Positions 43,318-51,577 of a stretch of DNA of 64,000 nucleotides are shown piece by piece. The stretch is from Nocardioides sp. JS614 (GTDB taxonomy: Bacteria; Actinomycetota; Actinomycetes; Propionibacteriales; Nocardioidaceae). The position numbers and the translations under genes were made by a program. How positions within the stretch are numbered: the stretch's first letter is position 1; each line of letters starts with the position of its first letter. The notes under the pieces are model-generated. The model was not told the origin of the DNA and ran no database searches. It saw only the letters and a program-made list of their open reading frames with translations. The stretch covers positions 186,001 through 250,000 of the forward strand of contig NC_008697.1 of assembly GCF_000015265.1 (NCBI RefSeq), read 5' to 3'.

Positions 43318-43482
43318 ATTCGTGTGCACGACGTGCGGTCTTTCCGCCGGGTATGACTGTCAAGCGCGGGCCGCCCCTGCGCTCGACGCTCTACTCCATT
43401 CCGTCCGCAAACGGATCCCCCATTGGTGAAGAACGTGTTGTCGACGGCTGCGAGGCCCGGGCGCAGATCCACCACCGTAGAC

Positions 43483-43537
43483 GGTTCGGCTTGCGGAACG
43501 ATTCGATGCAGGCGACCCGAAGCCCCGCTGCACTTCG
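43483..43537. repeat. 55-bp inverted repeat, left arm
   Basis: The 55 bases here match the reverse complement of 53965-54019 with one mismatch. They read GGTTCGGCTTGCGGAACGAT onward. Both arms could encode FGLRNDSMQATR...PAALR at the end of a frame, so they may be the tails of a vanished gene such as a transposase. Confidence 0.85.
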
Positions 43538-43598
43538 GCCCAGAATGACGCTGCGTTCAGCCCCACATGACTAGCATTCAGCGACGTCGACGAGGCGC

Positions 43599-44243
43599 TC
43601 AATCTCGGCCGAGGCCGGCGTCGCGGGCGCGGGCCACGGCCTCAGTGCGGGTGCAGCCGAGCTTGGTGAGGATGCTCGAGACGTGGTTCTTGGCGGTCTT
43701 CGGCGATACGACAAGTGATGCGGCGATCTCGGCGTTCGACCGACCCGCGGCGATGAGGTCGAGCACCTCCACCTCGCGAGCGGAGAGCAGCGGGAACGCC
43801 GACACGGAGGCGACGGTGGTACGCCGGCCGGCCTGGGCGAGCACGGCGGCCGCGACCTGCTCGCCGAAGACGACCTGACCGCGGGCAACCGCACGCAACG
43901 CGCGCTCGATGTCCTCCGGCTCCGAGCCCTTGACCAGATAGCCCGACGCGCCGGCGCGAACGGCTGCGGTGAGCACCGGCGTCTCCTCCGACATGGTCAG
44001 CACGAGGATGGCCAACGAAGGGTTCGCTGACTTGAACAGCCCGGTGGCCTCGATGCCGTCGACACCGGGCAGGCCGAGATCGAGCACGACGAGGTCGGCC
44101 GAGGTGACGTGGGGCAGCGCCGCCTCCGCGTCGGCGTACGACCCGATCACCTGCCACCCCTCCATCCCGTCGACCAGGGAGGTGACCGCCTGCCGGTAGA
44201 GCGGATGGTCCTCGACGACCAGCGCGCGCACGGGCTCAGTCAT
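43599..44243 (-). CDS. NarL/LuxR response regulator, pair 2
   Basis: A 214-residue regulator. The receiver (ALVVEDHPLYRQAVTSLVDG) has Asp55 (VVLDLGLPGVDGIE) and Lys in GYLVKGSEPEDIE. The LuxR domain is LSAREVEVLDLIAAGRSNAE, IAASLVVSPKTAKNHVSSIL. It overlaps the kinase gene end by 8 bases. It is of the LGLP receiver type shared with pair 4. Confidence 0.93.
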   Translation of the reverse strand: MTEPVRALVVEDHPLYRQAVTSLVDGMEGWQVIGSYADAEAALPHVTSADLVVLDLGLPGVDGIEATGLFKSANPSLAILVLTMSEETPVLTAAVRAGASGYLVKGSEPEDIERALRAVARGQVVFGEQVAAAVLAQAGRRTTVASVSAFPLLSAREVEVLDLIAAGRSNAEIAASLVVSPKTAKNHVSSILTKLGCTRTEAVARARDAGLGRD

Positions 44244-45711
44244 GGTCGGCCGCCGGGAGCCAGGCGTGGACGGATGTGCCGGTCGGGACCGCCGCGCTCA
44301 CCATGAGTCGGCCGCCGACCTCGTCGGCACGGTCCGACATGCCGCGCAGACCGACTCCGGGAACACGGTCTTCGGCGATACCCCGGCCGTCATCAGTCAC
44401 CTGCGCCGTGACGCCGTCGGCGTACCCGAGGTTGACCTGGACGTGCTGGGCATCGGCGTGGCGTACGGCGTTCGTGACCGCCTCCATCACGATCCGGAAC
44501 GCGGCGACCTCGACTGCCGGGCTCAGTCGTGGAAGCTCTTCGATGATGAGGGTGATCCGTGGGCCGAAGCGCTGCAAGGGCTCGATCGACTCTGTCAGCG
44601 CGCCGGCCAGGCCGAGCTCGTTGAGAGCTGCGGGGCGCAGGCCGTCGCAGATCCGGCGTACCTCCGCGACGGCGCGTTGGACCTCGTCGGCCATCTCGCG
44701 TACGCCGTCGCCGCCGCCGGTCTTCTGCTCCAGCTGCCGTAGCCCCAGACCGATGGCGGCAAGTGAGGGGCCGAGCCCATCGTGGAGGTCCCGCCGCAGC
44801 GCGACCCGCTCCTTCTCGCGCTCGTTGACGATGAGCCGGCGCGAGGTCGAGAGGTCCCGGACCCGCCGGTTGAGCTTCTCGACGTCGGCGCGCTGGTCGA
44901 GAAGGGAGTGGCGGATGACGGCGGTGCCGACCGTGACGGGCAGGGCGGTCACGGTGACCAGCCCGAGCAGCGTGATGCCCAGGTCGTCGGTTTCAGGGAT
45001 GGAAGCGACAACGACGATCAGCGAACCAGCCAGCATGAAGCCACCGATCTGGCCGCGGATGTCACTGCCGGCCGGAGCTCGCCGGAACTTGACGACCAGC
45101 GCGGCCACGCCGAGTGCCGCGCCCGACATGAGGAGCACGAAGCCGACACCCCCGGCCGCATCCCAGAAGCCCCGGTTCCCGAAGCCGGCCGGGTTGTCGA
45201 ACCTCGGGTGGTCCTCGAGCGCACCCGGTCTGAGCGCCGCGGACGCGGTGAGCGCCGCCATACCGGTGAGGCCGATCCCGGCAGCGGGCCACCACCGGGC
45301 ACCGGGCAGGCGGCCGTCAGGATAGAGCAGCAGCCCGATCCCCAGGAGCGGCGCAGCACCGAGCGACCACACCCAGTTCGAGACCCAGGCCGCAAGCGCA
45401 TCGCCGGCGACGTCGCTGCGGGCCCAGCCGTGGGCCGGGAGCGCACACGCGGCACCGAGCCCGACCACGGTGTAGAGCACAGCGAGACGGCGTAGGCCAA
45501 CGGGGTGCGGGCGAGTCGACCAGATCCCGGCCGCGACCGTGGTGAACCCGAAGGCCAGCGGAACGGTTGTCCAGGCCTCACCCTTGATCCAGTTGCCGTC
45601 GGGGTCTGTCAGGCCGAGGGCCAGGCCGGCGCCGACGAGGCCCGTCGACAGAGCGGGCAGCGCGAGCCACGGCCACCAGGCGGCGACCGCGGCTCCACGC
45701 GTGGTGCTCAC
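44236..45711 (-). CDS. NarL-family histidine kinase, pair 2
   Basis: A 491-residue kinase with a long multi-helix membrane part (about residues 1-290). The HisKA_3 box has His310 (ALRRDLHDGLGPSLAAIGLG), and the ATPase part has AVTNAVRHADAQHVQV and GVGLRGMSDRADEVGGRL. I chose GTG 45711, 4 bases after the upstream membrane-protein stop, in place of longer frames. The DLHDG subtype matches pair 4. Signal unknown. Confidence 0.9.
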   Translation of the reverse strand: MSTTRGAAVAAWWPWLALPALSTGLVGAGLALGLTDPDGNWIKGEAWTTVPLAFGFTTVAAGIWSTRPHPVGLRRLAVLYTVVGLGAACALPAHGWARSDVAGDALAAWVSNWVWSLGAAPLLGIGLLLYPDGRLPGARWWPAAGIGLTGMAALTASAALRPGALEDHPRFDNPAGFGNRGFWDAAGGVGFVLLMSGAALGVAALVVKFRRAPAGSDIRGQIGGFMLAGSLIVVVASIPETDDLGITLLGLVTVTALPVTVGTAVIRHSLLDQRADVEKLNRRVRDLSTSRRLIVNEREKERVALRRDLHDGLGPSLAAIGLGLRQLEQKTGGGDGVREMADEVQRAVAEVRRICDGLRPAALNELGLAGALTESIEPLQRFGPRITLIIEELPRLSPAVEVAAFRIVMEAVTNAVRHADAQHVQVNLGYADGVTAQVTDDGRGIAEDRVPGVGLRGMSDRADEVGGRLMVSAAVPTGTSVHAWLPAADHD

Positions 45712-45715
45712 CGAC

Positions 45716-46393
45716 TCATTGTCTGGCAGCGGTGCGGCTGTGGTCGGTGTATGCGACATTCGCCGGTGCGATGCTCGTAGGACGCATCGCACTCGCAATG
45801 GCCAGGGGAATCGGCCAGAGGACACAGAGCAGGAAGGGGATCGGCAGGTACGCCTCGGGACGCATGATTCCGATGATGCCCGCTGGGATTCCCAGGGCGC
45901 CGGCGACGGTTGCCCACCACGCGAGCCAGCGGGGGAACTCGGTGGCGAGCAGCCCGACTCCGGCTGCCAGGAACGCGAGGCCCATCAGGAACCCGGAGAC
46001 GACGAAGGCCATGTCGTTGAGGAGGATGAGAGTGTGGGCGGTGGCCGCGTCCATGGTGTCGGCCTCGTAGAGCACGACCATCCAGGGCGCCGCCGACCCG
46101 ACCTTGACGGCGAGCATCGTCGAGCCGGCGGTGGCCGTGGTCATCGCCGCGACGGGTGCGGCGGAGGACAAGCGGACCACGAGGCAGCTGAAGAACACGG
46201 CCAGTGCAGCGAAGCTGAGCAGCTCGAGGGGGAACGATACGTAGCCGATGGCGGGGAGTCCGTCATGGAACTCCTTGATGATCGCGTCGCCATCGCTGGA
46301 GTCGGCTCCGGCGTACAGGCCGCTACCGACCATCGAGCCCAGGGCATAGACGAGCCCGGAGATGACGAGAGTGTGGTTGCGTGGTGAGTTCAT
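45716..46393 (-). CDS. Six-helix membrane protein beside kinase pair 2
   Basis: A 225-residue membrane protein with about six helices (HTLVISGLVYALGSMVGSGL, LELLSFAALAVFFSCLVVRL, AGSTMLAVKVGSAAPWMVVL, DMAFVVSGFLMGLAFLAAGV, VAGALGIPAGIIGIM, FLLCVLWPIPLAIASAM). It is the first gene of the operon with the kinase and regulator, unlike pairs 1, 3 and 4 where the membrane gene diverges. ATG 46393 is chosen; the upstream in-frame extension is not protein-like. Confidence 0.8.
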   Translation of the reverse strand: MNSPRNHTLVISGLVYALGSMVGSGLYAGADSSDGDAIIKEFHDGLPAIGYVSFPLELLSFAALAVFFSCLVVRLSSAAPVAAMTTATAGSTMLAVKVGSAAPWMVVLYEADTMDAATAHTLILLNDMAFVVSGFLMGLAFLAAGVGLLATEFPRWLAWWATVAGALGIPAGIIGIMRPEAYLPIPFLLCVLWPIPLAIASAMRPTSIAPANVAYTDHSRTAARQ

Positions 46394-46406
46394 GCCTTCG
46401 ACGGTC

Positions 46407-46458
46407 GTCCCCCGGGACGTCCCGGCGCATGAGCGTGCGGTCCCGTCTTGCCGGGACG
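46407..46458. promoter_or_regulatory. GTCCC/GGGAC inverted-repeat cluster before pair 2
   Basis: Three overlapping inverted repeats lie here: GTCCCCCGGGAC (46407), GGGACGTCCC (46414) and GTCCCG-TCTTGC-CGGGAC (46441-46458). They sit 14-65 bases upstream of the operon start. Related half-sites (GTCCC, TCAGG) lie in the pair-4 promoter. They may bind the response regulators. Confidence 0.45.
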
Positions 46459-46690
46459 CCAGCGATGGTCCAGAGGCGACCCCGCAGGAGGTGCCCCATC
46501 GCGGCCGCCGACTGTAACGGCGACTTAGCCGCGAAGCGCGCAGCACATCGCCGCGTATCGACGATGATGCTTGTGCGACTACCGCCTGAAGGCGCAGTCG
46601 GAAGCTGCGAGGTTCGCTTCCGTCCACCTTCGCGCACTCGAAAGAACGAATGCTCCGAGGCACTTCTCGGGAGCATTCTTGGGCTGTGGG

Positions 46691-47158
46691 TCATATGTTG
46701 GCGATCCAGATCGCGGCCCCGACGAGTACGCCGACAATGCCGAGCGCGGTGCCGGTGAGGGCGAGCCCGCGGCGGTGCTGATCAGGTGTCCGCCGCAGTC
46801 CCTCGGTCCCGAGCGTGAGTGCGAGACCACCGAAGATGATCGGCGCGCTGATCCAGAAAGCGACGATGCCAAGCACCGCGAGCACCCCGCAGACCACGCT
46901 CACCGTGGCCGGCCGGTTGCGCGGTGCCCGCCAGGCCAGCCGGCCGACAGTCGCGAAGAGGACCACTACGAAAAGCACGATCAGGGGAATGAGGATCGCC
47001 GCCTCGCGGTCGAGCTGCCAGATCTTCTGGTCCTCGTGGAGGACCGCGTTGAGCCGGGGGAACAGCACGGCGGCGAACGCGGTCAGTCCGGCGCCCTTCC
47101 ACACCGTTGATGTGTCGCCTGCCTCACTCGACCGGGTTCGATTGGTGGTGGTGATCAT
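46691..47158 (-). CDS. Four-helix membrane protein beside kinase pair 3
   Basis: A 155-residue protein. A soluble N-terminus is followed by about four helices (KGAGLTAFAAVLFPRLNAVL, AAILIPLIVLFVVVLFATVG, ATVSVVCGVLAVLGIVAFWI, LALTGTALGIVGVLVGAAIW). It resembles DUF4190-type membrane proteins in the last two helices. GAGGAG precedes ATG 47158. It diverges from the pair-3 kinase across 160 bases. Confidence 0.75.
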   Translation of the reverse strand: MITTTNRTRSSEAGDTSTVWKGAGLTAFAAVLFPRLNAVLHEDQKIWQLDREAAILIPLIVLFVVVLFATVGRLAWRAPRNRPATVSVVCGVLAVLGIVAFWISAPIIFGGLALTLGTEGLRRTPDQHRRGLALTGTALGIVGVLVGAAIWIANI

Positions 47159-47318
47159 GATGACTCCTCGGGTTCGGATCGGATCCACCCAGAATCGGCT
47201 GTCTGGCACGAGGCACGCATCGGTGTTGAGAGTGGATTCACTCGCGCTTGAGAGCGATTCGCCGCGTCGCTCCCGAGAGGGATGCCGCGGCCGTTCAACG
47301 GCATTAGCGTGAGCGGGT

Positions 47319-48470
47319 ATGGATGCGTCCGCGATCGCCGGGAGGTACCGCGACCAGATTCTGGCCGCGGGCCTCGCAGCGTTCTACGCGCTCGAGGTGC
47401 TGTTCAGTAGCGAAGTCGAGCACCACCGGGGCTCAGCAGCCGCCGTCGCGGTGCTGATGGCCGTCAGCCTCGTCGTACGCCTCACGATGCCCCTGCTGCC
47501 GCTGGTGGCCGTGATCGCCGTCATCCAGCTCAACCACACCGTCCTCCCCGGCTTGGCCGAGGGAGGCGCGTTCATGATCGCCTTGATCGTCACGATTTTC
47601 TCCGCCGGCCACTACCTGCACGGGCGGATGCTGGCCCTGGGCGGCGTGATCGTCGCGGGCATCATCCCGCTGGCGGCGCTCGACCCCCGCCAGCCGCCAG
47701 CGGTCGGCGACTGGATCTTCTTCATCGTGTATCTCGGTACGCCATTCGTGGCGGGAGTCGTGTTCCGCCGCCGCCGCGAACGCGACCGGGAGATGACCGA
47801 GATGGCCCGGCGCGCAGAGGAGGAGGGCGAGACGCGGGCCGGTGAGGCTGTCGCCGCGGAGCGCGCCCGAATCGCTCGGGAACTGCACGACGTGGTTGCT
47901 CACGCGATCAGCGTCATCGTGGTCCAGGCTCGCGGCGGACGTCGGGTCCTGGCCGACGACACCGGAGGGGCGCGGAGTGCGTTCGACGTCATCGAGCACG
48001 CCGGGGAGCAGGCACTGACCGAGATGCGGCGATTGCTGGCGCTCTTACGAGAGACGGAGCCGGAGGCAGCGGCGTTACAGCCGCAGCCGAGCCTGGGCCG
48101 CATCGACGTGCTCGCCACCGAAGTGGCGGCGTCCGGTTTGCCGGTTGAGGTCGTCCGCGAGGGCGACCCGGTCGAACTGCCGCCCGGGGTGGATCTCTCG
48201 GCGTACCGGATCGTGCAGGAAGCACTGACCAACGCCCTCAAGCACGCCGGGCCGGCTCGCGCCCGAGTGGTGCTGCGCTACCTGCCGCGGGCATTCGAGG
48301 TGGAGGTGCTCGACGACGGTCACGGGACCGGCGCGGGCGGCGGTTCGGGGCACGGGCTGACCGGCGTCCGCGAGCGCGTCGAGGTCTACGGCGGTCAGCT
48401 CTCGGCGGGCACTCGGCCCGAGGGTGGGTTTGCCGTGCGAGCGCGGCTGCCGATCGAGATACCGTCATGA
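47319..48470 (+). CDS. NarL-family histidine kinase, pair 3
   Basis: A 383-residue kinase. It has four or five membrane helices in the first 150 residues, then His190 (RIARELHDVVAHAISVIVVQ), ALTNALKHAGPARARVVL and GHGLTGVRERVEVYGGQL. The ELHDVV subtype matches pair 1. A short glycine-rich insert (GTGAGGGSGHG) lies in the ATP lid. The stop overlaps the regulator start (ATGA). Confidence 0.93.
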   Translation: MDASAIAGRYRDQILAAGLAAFYALEVLFSSEVEHHRGSAAAVAVLMAVSLVVRLTMPLLPLVAVIAVIQLNHTVLPGLAEGGAFMIALIVTIFSAGHYLHGRMLALGGVIVAGIIPLAALDPRQPPAVGDWIFFIVYLGTPFVAGVVFRRRRERDREMTEMARRAEEEGETRAGEAVAAERARIARELHDVVAHAISVIVVQARGGRRVLADDTGGARSAFDVIEHAGEQALTEMRRLLALLRETEPEAAALQPQPSLGRIDVLATEVAASGLPVEVVREGDPVELPPGVDLSAYRIVQEALTNALKHAGPARARVVLRYLPRAFEVEVLDDGHGTGAGGGSGHGLTGVRERVEVYGGQLSAGTRPEGGFAVRARLPIEIPS

Positions 48471-49117
48471 TCCGGGTCCTCCTCGCCGACGACCAGTCCC
48501 TGCTACGCACAGGGTTCCGGATGATCCTCGGCGCTGAGCCGGACGTCGAGGTAGTCGGCGAAGCCCGGGACGGTGAAGAAGCGGTCGCGCTCGTCGACGA
48601 GCTGCTCCCCGACGTCGTGCTGATGGACCTGCGGATGCCGAACATGGACGGCATCGAGGCCACCCGCCGCATCACCGCGGCACACGAAGCTGTCCGGGTG
48701 GTGGTACTGACGACCTTCGACCTCGACGAGTACGTCTACTCCTCGCTGCGGGCCGGAGCCAGCGCATTCCTGCTCAAGGACGCCAAGGAGGACCAGCTGG
48801 TCGCGGCGATCCGGGTCGCCGCGGACGGGGGATCGCTGTTCTCGCCGTCGGTGACCAAGCGACTGATCGGTCGGTTCGCCGCACCGGCAAGTGCGCCGGT
48901 TGCAGCGGACCTGCCGGCCCTGACCAACCGCGAACGCGAGGTATGGGAACTGGTCGCTCGCGGACTGTCGAACGCAGAGATCACTGAGCGCCTGGTGATC
49001 AGCGAGCACACAACGAAAACCCACGTGGCCAGCATCTTGCAGAAGCTACACGTACGCGGCCGTGTGCAGGCGGTCGTGCTGGCCTATGAAAGCGGCCTGG
49101 TGCAGCCCGGAAACTGA
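48467..49117 (+). CDS. NarL/LuxR response regulator, pair 3
   Basis: A 216-residue regulator. The receiver (VLLADDQSLLRTGFRMILGA) has Asp54 (VLMDLRMPNMDGIEATRRI) and FLLKDAKED. The LuxR domain is LTNREREVWELVARGLSNAE, ITERLVISEHTTKTHVASIL. It is translationally coupled to the kinase and closely like the pair-1 regulator. Confidence 0.94.
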   Translation: MIRVLLADDQSLLRTGFRMILGAEPDVEVVGEARDGEEAVALVDELLPDVVLMDLRMPNMDGIEATRRITAAHEAVRVVVLTTFDLDEYVYSSLRAGASAFLLKDAKEDQLVAAIRVAADGGSLFSPSVTKRLIGRFAAPASAPVAADLPALTNREREVWELVARGLSNAEITERLVISEHTTKTHVASILQKLHVRGRVQAVVLAYESGLVQPGN

Positions 49118-49385
49118 CCGGCGTGAACCGTTCGCGTTCAGGCACGCCCAGGACCAACCCGAGTTCGTGCGCTCGCCCATAGCGCGACTAAACGCGGTCT
49201 TCAAACGCGACCGAAAGTTGCGACACTCCGGCCCCGCGTTTGACCGTCAAGCGATAAACCAGCCGAGGCACGTTCTGGTTTGGCCTTCGTCGTGCGCCCA
49301 AGAGTGGAAGGGTGCACTTGCCGCTCAGTCTGGCTGGAGCCGGCGGGGGTGGGCCTCGCGGGTCCCGCCCCCGGAGGCAAGGAGG

Positions 49386-50429
49386 TCAGGGCTTGCCTGC
49401 CGGCTCGACGCTGCTCTTACCCAGCTCCTCGAGCAGCGCGCGCCGGTCGACCAGCCGCTCGAACCGGTGGCTCGGGCTCAGCAGGGCGACGAGCTCCCCG
49501 CGAGCCGCGGCCACGGCGCGCACCCGGTCTGACGAGGACCATCCGGAGTTGTCGACCAGCCAGTCGTCGGGTCGCGCGACCGGCGCGAGGAAACCGTCGG
49601 TGAGGTCGGAGGCGGTGACCCAGGACGCGTGCTCCCACGTCACGGGCCGGCCCGGCGCCTCAGGTAGCTGGAGCCAGCCGGCCGGCAAGTCGGGCGGGAG
49701 GGGCGGCGGCGGTTCCCATTGCATCCTGCTTAGGAACCGCTGGGCCACGTAGAGCGGGTCGACGAATGCCGTGCCCGCCGCGACCTCGCTCCACCACAGG
49801 TCCACGTCCAGCGGTACGGCGGCCTCGACGGTCGGCGGGACCCGCAGGGGATCCGCCGCCCCCGGTGTCCCGTCGTCGACGAGCCGGCCGACCTGTTCCG
49901 CCTCGGCCTGCAGCCGCGCCAGGCGGAGACGGGGGTCCTGCCCGCCGAGCACACGCACCAGCTCGGCGGCGTGCACGATGCCCAGGAAGGTTCTGCTCGT
50001 GTCCCCCCGGGTAGCCACGAAGACGACGGCCTTCACGCCCTTCAGTCGGCTGAGCAGGTAGGTGAACAGGTAGAGCCGCGAGGTGAGCCACTCCTGCCGG
50101 CCATCGCTCTTCAGGTCGACCACGATGAAGTCGGCGCTTCCCGGAGCCATCAGCGTCTGCCGGAGGCTGTCGAAATAGGAGTCGTTGACGTCCTGGGCGA
50201 TGACCAGCCCGCGCACGTCTGCGTCGGCGTGCCGGCTCTGCCACGGTGGCGACGCCTCGGTCGCGACCGCGAGCTCGAAGGAGACCGCGAACACCGAGAC
50301 GCCGGTGATCCTGCCGGCGATGGCACCGAGGAACTCGCCGATCTGGTGTCGCAGCACCACGGCCACCACCAGGATGGTGACGGGCCAGGCGAGGTGACCG
50401 ACGAGACCGACCCAGTCAGAGGAATTCAC
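49386..50429 (-). CDS. Membrane-anchored protein of unknown function
   Basis: A 347-residue protein with one N-terminal helix (HLAWPVTILVVAVVLRHQIG). A soluble part follows with RGLVIAQDVNDSYFDSLRQT, ADFIVVDLKSDGRQEWLTSR, LYLFTYLLSRLKGVKAVVFV and VARPDDWLVDNSGWSSSDRV. The DLKSDGR...W segment looks conserved, but I cannot name a family. It is placed between pairs 3 and 4 on the opposite strand. GTG 50429 lacks a good ribosome site. Confidence 0.65.
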   Translation of the reverse strand: MNSSDWVGLVGHLAWPVTILVVAVVLRHQIGEFLGAIAGRITGVSVFAVSFELAVATEASPPWQSRHADADVRGLVIAQDVNDSYFDSLRQTLMAPGSADFIVVDLKSDGRQEWLTSRLYLFTYLLSRLKGVKAVVFVATRGDTSRTFLGIVHAAELVRVLGGQDPRLRLARLQAEAEQVGRLVDDGTPGAADPLRVPPTVEAAVPLDVDLWWSEVAAGTAFVDPLYVAQRFLSRMQWEPPPPLPPDLPAGWLQLPEAPGRPVTWEHASWVTASDLTDGFLAPVARPDDWLVDNSGWSSSDRVRAVAAARGELVALLSPSHRFERLVDRRALLEELGKSSVEPAGKP

Positions 50430-50809
50430 CTGCCCAGTCTTCTACCGCCGGGTACCGGGCGCCAGACAGTCAGTCGTAGCAGCCGCCCTGCGCCGCGAAT
50501 GCACCTTCAGCCGTCGCTCGTCGGGCAGGACGGGGGCTGCGACCAACGACTCGACTGGTCCCTGCTGAAGCCTCAGCCCTCAAATGTCGAGCGATCCACT
50601 TGTCGAGATGCAGCGAAGATTGACGAGCCGCCCGCCGCGAACTTCGCAGAGATCCCCGGATTCGGCCGACGTGGCCAAAGTAGGCGTCGCAGGGAGGGGA
50701 CGTTCCAGTAGCGGATCCCCTAACGGCCTCACCGTTAGTGGGGCGCCGGCACGGGCGACAGCGTCGGGCTTGGGCCGCTCGCCTTGACAGTCACTCGCGG
50801 CGAGATGCG
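50430..50809. other. Intergenic stretch with a hairpin, no gene
   Basis: About 380 bases. It holds a hairpin at 50717-50742 and one TGACTGTCAAG motif near 50783 on the reverse strand. A minus-strand tail reading GGRLVNLRCISTSGSLDI near 50580-50640 may be a gene remnant, but I cannot assign it. Confidence 0.45.
50717..50742. terminator. Candidate hairpin between convergent neighbours
   Basis: CCCCTAACGG (50717) and CCGTTAG then GGGG (50732-50742) pair around CCTCA with one bulge. It lies downstream of the membrane-protein gene of pair 4, so it could end that transcript. There is no T tract. Confidence 0.4.
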
Positions 50810-51466
50810 CTACTTGGACGCAGCTACGACCGCTTCGTGGCGCCGGACGTCGAACGCGGGGGCGGTGAGGCCGACCGAGGTGACGATCACCCAGAGGATC
50901 CCGAACGGCCACGAGACCGGCGGCAGGGCGATGGCTGCCAGCAGCGGCACGGCCAGCACTCCGCTCGTGATTCGCAGCCAGCGCGGGGCGCCGGTGGCCA
51001 GCGCCATACAGATTGCCGCTGGAGCCAGTAGGCACCAGGCGGATGCCGCCAGGTTGCCGTACAGGATCGCCATCACTGGGATGAAGCTCTCGGATTCGAG
51101 GTGCTCATCGGGCATCGAGCCGGTGCCACTGAGCACCTGCATGATCCCGGCGACGGCGAGCACGCCGACGGTCAGTTGGAAGCTGGCCCGGGCGGTCCGG
51201 GTGACCGGCCGGCTCGCCGACCAGTCGTCGAGTCGTTGACAGACAGCGACGCCGAATGTCAGGACGAGGACGGCGCTCAGGAGGCCAACCACGCCACCGG
51301 CCCAGAGTGCGCCGTACGAATCGCGGGCCCAGTCGACGATCTCGGCGTCGTTCATGCGCTGTGAGGGGTCACCGGACGGCTGTAGTACGTGTCCGCCGAC
51401 GTAGTACAGGACACCGGCGAGGACGCCGGTGGCGGCCAACAGCCGCGATGAGGTGTGAGTGTTCAT
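50810..51466 (-). CDS. Six-helix membrane protein beside kinase pair 4
   Basis: A 218-residue membrane protein (RLLAATGVLAGVLYYVGGHV, ALWAGGVVGLLSAVLVLTFG, FQLTVGVLAVAGIMQVLSG, GNLAASAWCLLAPAAICMAL, LRITSGVLAVPLLAAIALPP, FGILWVIVTSVGLTAPA). The loop after helix 1 is charged (PSQRMNDAEIVDWARDSYG). It diverges from the pair-4 kinase, like the genes beside pairs 1 and 3. Similar size and helix layout to those proteins suggest a common role. Confidence 0.8.
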   Translation of the reverse strand: MNTHTSSRLLAATGVLAGVLYYVGGHVLQPSGDPSQRMNDAEIVDWARDSYGALWAGGVVGLLSAVLVLTFGVAVCQRLDDWSASRPVTRTARASFQLTVGVLAVAGIMQVLSGTGSMPDEHLESESFIPVMAILYGNLAASAWCLLAPAAICMALATGAPRWLRITSGVLAVPLLAAIALPPVSWPFGILWVIVTSVGLTAPAFDVRRHEAVVAASK

Positions 51467-51488
51467 GGCTCGACCGTGCCGCGCGGGC

Positions 51489-51556
51489 GTCCCGTCCGTC
51501 TTGGGCCGGCCTGTCCTGATCCGGGTGGGTCAGGGATACCCGGGACATTGGGACGC
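51489..51556. promoter_or_regulatory. GTCCC/GGGAC and TCAGG repeats before pair 4
   Basis: Half-sites GTCCC (51489), GTCCTGA (51513), GTCAGGGA (51529) and GGGAC (51542, 51550) crowd the divergent promoter. CCTGA and TCAGG (51515-51534) form an inverted repeat. The motif set resembles that upstream of pair 2, which has the same kinase subtype. Confidence 0.4.
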
Positions 51557-51577
51557 GCCGGGGAGCATCATGACGAG

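Larger units (their letters stand above)
43121..43598. other. Intergenic stretch with hairpin and repeats
   Basis: About 480 bases without a credible gene. It contains a 57-base hairpin (43261-43317), a small perfect hairpin TTGAAGT-CGCC-ACTTCAA near 43202, a degenerate GTCCC-type copy near 43408 and one arm of the 55-bp inverted repeat (43483-43537). The short TGACTGTCAAG motif is near 43344. Confidence 0.6.
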
